DNA from: Hyphomonadaceae bacterium
GTDB taxonomy: Bacteria; Pseudomonadota; Alphaproteobacteria; Caulobacterales; Aquidulcibacteraceae
Direction of reading: 5' to 3'
DNA length: 26,979 nt
Assembly: GCA_016791325.1 (NCBI GenBank)
Contig: JAEUMU010000013.1
Location: forward strand, 1-26,979
Positions 1 to 13,914 of this stretch are shown in pieces; the stretch's first letter is position 1, and every line of letters begins with the position of its first letter. The notes below the pieces were generated by a model. It was not told the DNA's origin. It saw only the letters and a program-made list of their open reading frames with translations, and did no database searches. Position numbers and translations under genes: made by a program.

Positions 1-11
1 GGCGGGGCCGA

Positions 12-104
12 TCAGGCGACGATTTGCGCGGCTTGGTTCAGCGTGGCGAAGGCCATCGGGGCGAACACGGCGCAGGCGGCGATCAGGGCGTAAAACTTGG
101 TCAT
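12..104 (-). CDS. 30-residue exported or membrane small protein, copy 1
   Basis: Function unknown. The ORF starts at ATG 102-104 and ends at TGA 12-14. The product begins MTKFYALIAACAVFAPMAFA and ends TLNQAAQIVA: a short basic start, a hydrophobic core and an AFA motif at residues 18-20 like a signal peptidase I site. Cleavage there would leave a ten-residue peptide; otherwise it is a tiny single-span membrane protein. AGGAG (113-117) sits 8 bases before the ATG. A second copy at 20284-20376 is identical at 27 of 30 residues (differences I8V, A26S, V29W). Four codons differ only synonymously, which supports real coding. Its own promoter-like motifs and a 5' hairpin lie upstream, so it is probably not just the tail of the peroxidase-thioesterase operon. 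Only 11 bases follow the stop, so its terminator cannot be seen. Confidence 0.75.
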   Translation of the reverse strand: MTKFYALIAACAVFAPMAFATLNQAAQIVA

Positions 105-121
105 CTCGGGTGCTCCTCTTC

Positions 122-141
122 TCGAAGCGCCATCGCTTCGA
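122..141 (-). promoter_or_regulatory. 5'-UTR hairpin upstream of small gene copy 1
   Basis: Perfect 8-bp inverted repeat TCGAAGCG / CGCTTCGA with a 4-base loop, ending 17 bases before the ATG and just upstream of the Shine-Dalgarno sequence. The copy at 20249-20265 has a stem of different sequence in the same place. As RNA it would form a hairpin at or near the transcript's 5' end. A role in mRNA stability or translation control is inferred. Confidence 0.5.
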
Positions 142-180
142 TGAACAGAAGCTACCCCGCGCCAGCGCCAGGCGATGTGA
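139..180 (-). promoter_or_regulatory. Conserved promoter-like block of small gene copy 1
   Basis: Read on the minus strand: TCACATC (180-174), 19 bases, TAGCTT (154-149), 4 bases, TCATCG (144-139). The same three elements with identical spacing precede the second small gene, although the bases between them differ. TAGCTT may be a -10 element. The upstream element does not resemble TTGACA, so it may be an alternative sigma-factor or activator site. Confidence 0.5.
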
Positions 181-205
181 CCTGGGGCACGCGGCGGTTA
201 GCGGC

Positions 206-655
206 TCAGCTGGCGGGGCGGAGGAGGGCGGTTTGGATGGCGCGAGCCAGGAGCGCGCCGCTGGCGTCGCGGATTTCGGCGCTGGTGAACGCCGCCGAAG
301 CGCCGATGCGATCGACGCGCGCCTCCACCATCGCGCGCGGGCCGATCGGCACAGGCTTGAAATAAGTAGTGTGCAGATCGAGCGTGACCGGGAATTTCTC
401 CGCGCCGGTGGCGGCCACGATGAGGGGGCCCATTGTATCGTCGAGAAACGAGGCGACGATGCCGCCCATCACCGCGCCGGCCGGATTGGCGTATTCGGCG
501 CGCGTTTCATAGGAGACGCGCAGCACGCCCGCGGCGGGATCGTGCGATTCCAAGCGCGCGCCGAGCAGCTTGCCGATGGGCGGAATGGGAAAGCCGGGCG
601 CGACAAAGCCGGCTTCCCAATCGCGCGCGTGGAGCTGGATCGGCGCGGCGCTCAC
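206..655 (-). CDS. PaaI-family hotdog thioesterase
   Basis: A 149-residue hotdog-fold protein, the usual size for PaaI/YdiI-type acyl-CoA thioesterases, which hydrolyse acyl- or aryl-CoA in the cytoplasm. The helix-start motif NPAGAVMGGIVASFLDD (about residues 57-73) matches the family pattern in which the HGG-type region and a following acidic residue form the active site. LDLHTTYFKPVPIG is the typical later strand. The likely start is GTG 653-655, which overlaps the peroxidase stop as GTGA, so translation is probably coupled. Substrate unknown; the operon link to a peroxidase does not identify it. Confidence 0.85.
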   Translation of the reverse strand: MSAAPIQLHARDWEAGFVAPGFPIPPIGKLLGARLESHDPAAGVLRVSYETRAEYANPAGAVMGGIVASFLDDTMGPLIVAATGAEKFPVTLDLHTTYFKPVPIGPRAMVEARVDRIGASAAFTSAEIRDASGALLARAIQTALLRPAS

Positions 656-1200
656 GCCGGTTTTGCGAGTTCGGCTTCGATCACGCTGACAAGGCGCGGA
701 TCGTCGGCGCCGACATCGGGAGAGAAACGGGCGACCACCGCGCCGTTGCGGCCGATGACGAACTTCTCGAAATTCCAGAGCACGTCCGGCGCTGCGTTGG
801 TTTCGATCTTGAAGCCCTGCAGGCGCTCGCGCATCGGGCCTTCGCCGGTGGCGGCGGGCTGCGCCTTGGTGAGCGCGGCGTAGAGCGGATGCTGATCGGC
901 GCCGACGACCGAGATCTTGGAATACATCGGAAATTGCACGTTGAACGTGGTGGTGCAGAAATCGGCGATCTCGGCGTCGGTTCCGGGCTCTTGGCCTTTG
1001 AAATTGTTGGCCGGGAAGCCCAGCACTTCGAGGCCCTGCGCGCGCTTATCCTCGAACAGCTTCTCAAGCCCGGCATATTGCGGCGTCAGCCCGCATTTGG
1101 AGGCGACGTTCACGATCAGCAGCACCTTGCCCTTATGGGCGCCCAGCGTATCGGGCGAGCCATCAATGCGGGTAAGGGGGATGTCTTGAAGCGCTGTCAT
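652..1200 (-). CDS. Glutathione peroxidase family protein (Cys type)
   Basis: Thioredoxin-fold peroxidase of 182 residues that reduces hydrogen and lipid peroxides using glutathione or, more often in bacteria, thioredoxin. The peroxidatic residue is Cys36 in NVASKCGLTPQY, not selenocysteine. Gln70 (NNFKGQEPG) and Trp142-Asn143 (WNF) complete the catalytic tetrad. Cys82 in DFCTTTF is a candidate resolving Cys; the common FPCNQF motif reads FPANNF here. ATG 1198-1200 was chosen because AGGAG lies 7 bases upstream; an in-frame start at 1224 would add eight residues without a better ribosome site. It heads a two-gene operon with the thioesterase. Confidence 0.92.
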   Translation of the reverse strand: MTALQDIPLTRIDGSPDTLGAHKGKVLLIVNVASKCGLTPQYAGLEKLFEDKRAQGLEVLGFPANNFKGQEPGTDAEIADFCTTTFNVQFPMYSKISVVGADQHPLYAALTKAQPAATGEGPMRERLQGFKIETNAAPDVLWNFEKFVIGRNGAVVARFSPDVGADDPRLVSVIEAELAKPA

Positions 1201-1286
1201 GCATGATCTCCTGAGCGGGCTCACTTATGGGGGCGCGCGCGGGCGTTGGCTAGCGGCGCGAGATTTGCGTGGGCGCCGGGTTGGCC

Positions 1287-2351
1287 ATGCTGAAACCCGC
1301 GCGCCCCCGCGTTGACGATGAATTCGCCGCCTTGCGCGCGGCTGATGGCGCGGCCCTGCGGGCGCTGGGCGGAAAATTCGCCGCCGGCGCGAAGTCGGGA
1401 CGGCGCTTGCTGGCGCAGGGCGCTGCGTGGCTGCGCGCCAGCTGGCATGCTTTCGCAGCGGATGCGCGCCCGGTTTGGGACGGTGCGCGGCGCGATCTCG
1501 GCGTGGCGCGGCGGGGCGTCGCGACGGGCCTCACAAGCCTGGCGCTGGCGGCGGGGGCGCTGAGCGTTGCGGCGCCCGGGGGGCTGATGCTGGCGGCGGG
1601 GGTGGCGCTGGTGCGCCCTGCGCCGGCGCCGCCGCCGGCCGAGCCCGAACCGCAAGAGGAGGTGCTGCCCGATTATGTGCGCTTTATCGAGCGCTTCCGC
1701 AGCATCGATCCAGAACGCTGGATCGTTTCCGACGGCTGGCACAATGGCGAATGGTCCGAGAACGATTGGCGCGCGAGCGCGCTGCATCCCGGCCCCAACG
1801 GTCTGCGCATCCTAATGAGCCCGAATGAGCCGGGCGCGGAAAAGCCGCTCGCTTCAGGCGAACTGCAATCCCAGGAGATGTTCCGCTACGGCTATTTTGA
1901 AGTGCGCATGCGGGTGCCGCGCGGTTCCGGTACGGGAGTGGGCTTTTTCACCTTCACCCGCCCGGGCGGGCGCGAGACCTGGCAGGAGATCGATGTCGAG
2001 TTTGTCGGGCGCAATACGCGCGACGTGGAGCTGACCTATCACCGCGCCGGGCGTTCGCGCTCGCTGCGGCTGACGCTGCCGTTCGATGCGGCGGACGACT
2101 TTCACACTTACGCCTTCGAATGGACGCCGGAGGGCGTGCGCTGGTACATCGATAATCAGCTGGCGCATGAGGAAATCGGCCGCGGCGCCGAGCTGCTGAA
2201 CGCGCCGCAGCGGCTCTACCTGATGCTGTTTGCTTCGCGCATCGAAGTCTGGGCCGGGCGCATGGATTATACGCGCGGACCCTGGATGCTCGACGTAACG
2301 TGCGTGGCGCAGGCGCAGGAATATCGCGGCGTTTCGCTCTGCGCGCCTTGA
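1287..2351 (+). CDS. Membrane-anchored glycoside hydrolase family 16 protein
   Basis: A 354-residue protein from ATG 1287; an in-frame GTG at 1269 would add six residues, and neither has a clear Shine-Dalgarno sequence. The C-terminal two thirds (from about residue 130) is a GH16 beta-jelly roll. It has the catalytic motif EIDVE at residues 234-238 (nucleophile Glu234, acid/base Glu238, in the ExDxE pattern), the GYFEVRMRVP strand and FEWTPEGVRWYID. GH16 enzymes cleave beta-1,3 or beta-1,3-1,4 glucans and related polysaccharides. The N-terminus is unusual: about 80 Ala/Arg-rich residues, then one hydrophobic segment (about 80-109) and a Pro-rich linker, so the enzyme is probably tethered to the inner membrane facing the periplasm. 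It may process an exopolysaccharide; the substrate is not identifiable here. Confidence 0.85.
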   Translation: MLKPARPRVDDEFAALRAADGAALRALGGKFAAGAKSGRRLLAQGAAWLRASWHAFAADARPVWDGARRDLGVARRGVATGLTSLALAAGALSVAAPGGLMLAAGVALVRPAPAPPPAEPEPQEEVLPDYVRFIERFRSIDPERWIVSDGWHNGEWSENDWRASALHPGPNGLRILMSPNEPGAEKPLASGELQSQEMFRYGYFEVRMRVPRGSGTGVGFFTFTRPGGRETWQEIDVEFVGRNTRDVELTYHRAGRSRSLRLTLPFDAADDFHTYAFEWTPEGVRWYIDNQLAHEEIGRGAELLNAPQRLYLMLFASRIEVWAGRMDYTRGPWMLDVTCVAQAQEYRGVSLCAP

Positions 2352-2355
2352 GCTG

Positions 2356-2372
2356 GCGCGGCTCAGCCGCGC
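2356..2372. other. Hairpin between convergent GH16 and protease-like genes
   Basis: GCGCGGC / GCCGCGC with loop TCA, where the loop is the stop codon of the minus-strand gene. There is no T-run on either strand, so a bidirectional end signal is possible but unproven. Confidence 0.3.
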
Positions 2373-3634
2373 TCCAGCAGCTCAAAGCGCATGGTTTGGA
2401 AATCGAGCACGTAACCGCCGCCAGAGCGCAGCACGTCCTGGCCCAGAATGCCGTGTCGATCCATGGCGCGGCCCGCGCGCATCAGGCGCACATTGCTGAG
2501 CGCGACATCGCGGCCGGCGACATTGAGCGTCAAGCGCGGAATGGAAAGCGCTTGCGCATCGGTGCGGACGCCGCCGGCGCCGCCGATCGTGGCGGCGCGT
2601 TCTTCAGCGCCTTCGAGCAGGGCGGGATAATCGCGTTCGACGATGCGCGAGAGCTGGCTGTTCTGTGCGCCGGTGTCGAGCAGCATGCGCAACGTGGCGT
2701 CGCCGCTTTGCACCACTGCGACAGGCTGCAGGCCGTCGACCAGCAAGTTCGGCGCTGGGCCGGGCGCGCCGCCCGCGCGCGTGTAGTGCAGGTGATCGCC
2801 GCTCGCGCCAAGCGCAAACTCAAGCCGGCCCAACTGGATCAGCACCGGCAGGCCGACAATGGCCTCGATGCGGTATGCGCCGCCGGCGAAGGTGAGCGCT
2901 TCATCGGGAAACACGATGAAGACGACGTTGTGAAACTCCGCCCCGCCTAGAGTGAGCGTATCGGCGATGGCCAGTTGCGCGGGCACGTTTTCATGGGAGG
3001 AGCTGCCGACGGTGACGTCGGAATCGACGAAGCGCAGGCCCAGCTGCTCGGCCACCGAACGCATGATGGTGGAGTAGGCCGCGCCGGTATCGAGAATGGC
3101 TTGCGAATGGGCGGCGCCGTTGATGGTCACGTCGGCGCGCAGGAGCTGGGCCATGTCGCGCGTGAGCGGAAGATCGCCGCCGGCCGGCACGCGGGCGCGC
3201 ATCGGCGCTTCGTGCGCGAGCGCGGCGGCGAAGGCTTGCGCCTGGGCGTAGGTGTGGGCGCGCTCGGGCTCCTGGGTGACGCCGAGCGCGGCCCCATCGG
3301 CCAAAGCGGCGGCGGCGTCCGCGAAGCGGCCCTGGCGAAGATAGATGCTGCCCAGCGCCTGATACGCGCTGAGCCGGGTTTCAGCCGAAAGGCGGCGCGA
3401 GCGGGCGGCGGCGCGCAGGTCAGGAATGGCGGCGGCGTCCTGATGGTGGAGCGCGGCCAGCGCGGCGCGGGCAAGGCGTGCTTCCTGGCTGCTTGCGGTT
3501 TCAGAGAGAGCGGCCAGCGCGGCGGCGTCGCCGGTGCGGACGGCGGCGGCCACCTCCTGGGCGTGGGCTGCGCCTGGCGCTGCGAGGAACGCGAGGGCGA
3601 GAACGGCGCTGGAGAGCAGAGCAGAGCGAAACAT
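2363..3634 (-). CDS. Exported retropepsin-like protein with two DTG motifs
   Basis: A 423-residue protein with a signal peptide (residues 1-25, AHA cleavage site). A helical, Ala-rich region with TPR-like character (about 30-145, including YQALGSIYLRQGRFADAAAAL) is followed by two aspartyl-protease-like units. The first carries ILDTGAAYSTI (DTG 182-184) and a later VGLPVL. The second carries MLLDTGAQNSQL (DTG 320-322) and HGILGQDVL. Retropepsins act as dimers with one DTG each, so two units in one chain could form an intramolecular pair, as pepsins do. Probably periplasmic. ATG 3632-3634 has AGGGG 7 bases upstream. It converges on the GH16 gene. Substrate unknown; proteolytic activity is inferred from the motifs. 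Confidence 0.8.
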   Translation of the reverse strand: MFRSALLSSAVLALAFLAAPGAAHAQEVAAAVRTGDAAALAALSETASSQEARLARAALAALHHQDAAAIPDLRAAARSRRLSAETRLSAYQALGSIYLRQGRFADAAAALADGAALGVTQEPERAHTYAQAQAFAAALAHEAPMRARVPAGGDLPLTRDMAQLLRADVTINGAAHSQAILDTGAAYSTIMRSVAEQLGLRFVDSDVTVGSSSHENVPAQLAIADTLTLGGAEFHNVVFIVFPDEALTFAGGAYRIEAIVGLPVLIQLGRLEFALGASGDHLHYTRAGGAPGPAPNLLVDGLQPVAVVQSGDATLRMLLDTGAQNSQLSRIVERDYPALLEGAEERAATIGGAGGVRTDAQALSIPRLTLNVAGRDVALSNVRLMRAGRAMDRHGILGQDVLRSGGGYVLDFQTMRFELLERG

Positions 3635-3654
3635 CGAATAGCCCCTAATTGATC

Positions 3655-3674
3655 TTCGATAACAAAATATCGAA
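3655..3674. promoter_or_regulatory. AT-rich inverted repeat upstream of protease-like gene
   Basis: TTCGATA-N6-TATCGAA, a perfect 7-bp dyad 20-40 bases upstream of the start at 3634, in one of the few AT-rich stretches of the window. Position and symmetry suit a repressor site overlapping the promoter. The binding protein is unknown. Confidence 0.4.
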
Positions 3675-3785
3675 AAACAATGCCTACTGCAAGGAACTTT
3701 ATTGAATATCGCTAAATTTCCCTGGAAGGGTGCGGATTCGCGAGGATTTTCTGGAACTGGACGCGCGGTTGCGCGTTTAGCGGTA

Positions 3786-3905
3786 ATGGTGGACCGCCAT
3801 TTTTCTCTGGCTGACTATCTCAGCCATCCCTTCATCCACGCGATGATGTTTTGCGCTTTGGTTTGGACCACGACGCTGATCGGAATTGCGGCGTTGCTGG
3901 ACTGA
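3786..3905 (+). CDS. Possible 39-residue single-span membrane protein
   Basis: The ORF from ATG 3786 encodes MVDRHFSLADYLSHPFIHAM followed by a hydrophobic stretch (FCALVWTTTLIGIAALL), a plausible single membrane helix. The same frame is open upstream to 3702. No good Shine-Dalgarno sequence precedes either ATG. It lies alone in the gap before the ribosomal operon. No family is recognised; it may be a chance ORF. Confidence 0.3.
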   Translation: MVDRHFSLADYLSHPFIHAMMFCALVWTTTLIGIAALLD

Positions 3906-4040
3906 GCGTGTCTTAGCGGGCGCCGCTCTGAGGGCGGCTCTTGCCAATCACATGAATCTATGCGTCGGCCCCTTGCGGGAGCCTAATAAACCGTGCATAT
4001 GCCGCGATCCGGTGGGGTTAACCCCCCGCCGATCCTGTCC

Positions 4041-4303
4041 GAGACTGCAGGCGCCACGTGCATGGGCAGCCCGAGAGGGCTCTATGTGCGCGGCTTAATC
4101 GCTTGAAAGCCCTTGGCTTTCTGCCCCTGCAATAGACAGAAGCTGACGTTTTCCGGGGTGGTCTGTCAAGACCGCTCCCGCAGGCCGGCCTCTGGGACAG
4201 GCAGCGCGTGGATCGCGCGCCGCTCGGGGGTTTTTCCGCCGGCCGGCTGATCCGCGTGCGCAGGGCGCCCGGATTGGCCGGGGGCCCAACTGAGGAGACC
4301 GCA
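4041..4303 (+). promoter_or_regulatory. Probable ribosomal protein L10 (rplJ) leader
   Basis: Long untranslated region before rplJ that folds by eye into a branched structure. TGCAGG (4046-4051) pairs with CCTGCA (4126-4131), enclosing AGCCC-GAGA-GGGCT (4068-4081) and GAAAGCC-CTT-GGCTTTC (4105-4121). L10, alone or with L7/L12, commonly binds such a leader and represses its own operon; the assignment here is by position and fold. The preceding stretch (3906-4040) holds a GGGGTTAACCCC palindrome at 4014-4025 and no convincing gene or clear consensus promoter. Confidence 0.6.
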
Positions 4304-4819
4304 ATGGATCGTGCTCAGAAGGCCGAAACGGTGGAGAGCCTGAAAGGCGTCTTCGCCGGGGCTGGTGTGGTGGTTGTCGGCCACTATTCCGGTCTGACCG
4401 TTGCGGACATGACGGTGCTGCGTAATCGCCTTCGTAATGAAGGCGGGGCGCTCAAAGTAGTGAAGAACCGGCTGGTGAAGCTGGCGATCGACGGCACGCC
4501 CAAGGCGTCCGCCGCCAACCTGTTCACCGGCCCCACGGCCATCGCCTATTCCGCTGACCCGATTTCGGCCGCCAAGGTCGCTGTCGCGTACGCCAAGGAA
4601 AAGGAACAGTTCGCCATCCTCGGCGGCCTGTTCGGCGATCAGCTGCTCGACGTGCAAGGCGTGCAGGCTCTGGCCACGCTGCCTTCGCTGGACGAGCTGC
4701 GCGGCAAGATCATCGGCCTGGTGCAAGCCCCCGCGACCAAGATCGCCGGCGTGCTGGCAGCGCCCGGTGGGCAATTGGCGCGGGTTCTCAACGCTTACGC
4801 GACCAAGGACGCCGCCTAA
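4304..4819 (+). CDS. rplJ: 50S ribosomal protein L10
   Basis: A 171-residue L10, the base of the ribosomal stalk that carries L7/L12 dimers and the usual autoregulator of this operon. It starts MDRAQKAETVESLKGVFAGA with the typical VVVGHYSGLTVADMTVLRN and VVKNRL motifs; the C-terminal Ala-rich helix is where L12 dimers bind. ATG 4304 was chosen because GAGGAGA lies just upstream and the family N-terminus begins here; the frame is open from 4208 but that part is leader. rplL follows after 56 bases. Unlike the common arrangement, rplK-rplA are not upstream. Confidence 0.97.
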   Translation: MDRAQKAETVESLKGVFAGAGVVVVGHYSGLTVADMTVLRNRLRNEGGALKVVKNRLVKLAIDGTPKASAANLFTGPTAIAYSADPISAAKVAVAYAKEKEQFAILGGLFGDQLLDVQGVQALATLPSLDELRGKIIGLVQAPATKIAGVLAAPGGQLARVLNAYATKDAA

Positions 4820-4875
4820 CCGTCATTTCCGCATTTCGCATTTGAACCGAACACAAAACGTCAGGAATCAAGATT

Positions 4876-5253
<378 letters not shown>

Positions 5254-5267
5254 CTCGCACACATTGA

Positions 5268-5308
5268 GCGGACGCCGGGCGGTTCCAAGGGAACGGCTGG
5301 GCGTCCGC
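5268..5308 (+). promoter_or_regulatory. Hairpin in the rplL-rpoB gap (attenuator or processing site)
   Basis: Perfect 9-bp stem GCGGACGCC (5268-5276) / GGCGTCCGC (5300-5308) containing a nested GTTCC-AAG-GGAAC hairpin. No T-run follows, so it is not a plain intrinsic terminator. In E. coli the same gap holds an attenuator and an RNase III site that set the ribosomal protein to polymerase ratio; a similar role is inferred. The rest of the 230-base gap shows no gene. Confidence 0.5.
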
Positions 5309-5483
5309 CGTTGCGCGCCGCGATCGGCGCGCCGGAGCGCCCTCCGCCCGAGGCGCTTCGAGATCGGGTCGGACCTGCAGTCGCGCGGGGCCAGGGCGGA
5401 ATAAGGCGGCTCATGCTGCCCAAGCTGGCGGACCTTACGGCCGGAGGTTCGCGACCAGTGACGGGCGCACATGGGAAGAACAG

Positions 5484-9578
<4,095 letters not shown>

Positions 9579-9584
9579 AAGCGC

Positions 9585-9612
9585 CCGGCGGGCGCGCGGT
9601 TGCGCCCGCCGG
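9585..9612 (+). promoter_or_regulatory. Strong hairpin in the rpoB-rpoC gap
   Basis: Perfect 11-bp stem CCGGCGGGCGC / GCGCCCGCCGG with a 6-base loop, 7 bases after the rpoB stop. No T-run follows. A second dyad, GTTCCG (9636-9641) / CGGAAC (9653-9658), sits just before the rpoC ribosome site. Likely an mRNA stabiliser, processing or pausing element; function inferred. Confidence 0.45.
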
Positions 9613-9675
9613 ATCGCTTGCTTGATGCCCCCAATGTTCCGGATCGGCCGTTCGGAACGCGGAAGGTGAAAACGA

Positions 9676-13839
<4,164 letters not shown>

Positions 13840-13865
13840 ACGGCGCAAGCACGCAAACACGCAAA

Positions 13866-13898
13866 CGGCCCGGGAGCGATCCCGGGCCGCTTTTTTTT
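13866..13898 (+). terminator. Intrinsic terminator after rpoC
   Basis: Perfect 10-bp stem CGGCCCGGGA / TCCCGGGCCG with loop GCGA, followed by GC and eight T's. Ends the rpoBC transcript 27 bases after the stop codon. Confidence 0.92.
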
Positions 13899-13914
13899 CG
13901 GGACCGTGCGCCGC

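Noticed and set aside
110..883. 257-codon plus-strand frame over the thioesterase and peroxidase genes
   Set aside because: Arg/Ala/Gly-rich shadow; both minus-strand genes have clear family motifs and ribosome sites.
4014..4025. GGGGTTAACCCC palindrome
   Set aside because: A perfect palindrome, but it lies in a region of likely leader or promoter with no supporting partner motif; mentioned under the L10 leader only.
9636..9658. GTTC...GTTC near the rpoC start as a second SOS box
   Set aside because: The spacing is 10, not 7, and the bases fit an inverted repeat better.
13842..13866. Repeated ACGCAAAC after the rpoC stop
   Set aside because: Only two imperfect copies directly before a terminator; probably chance.
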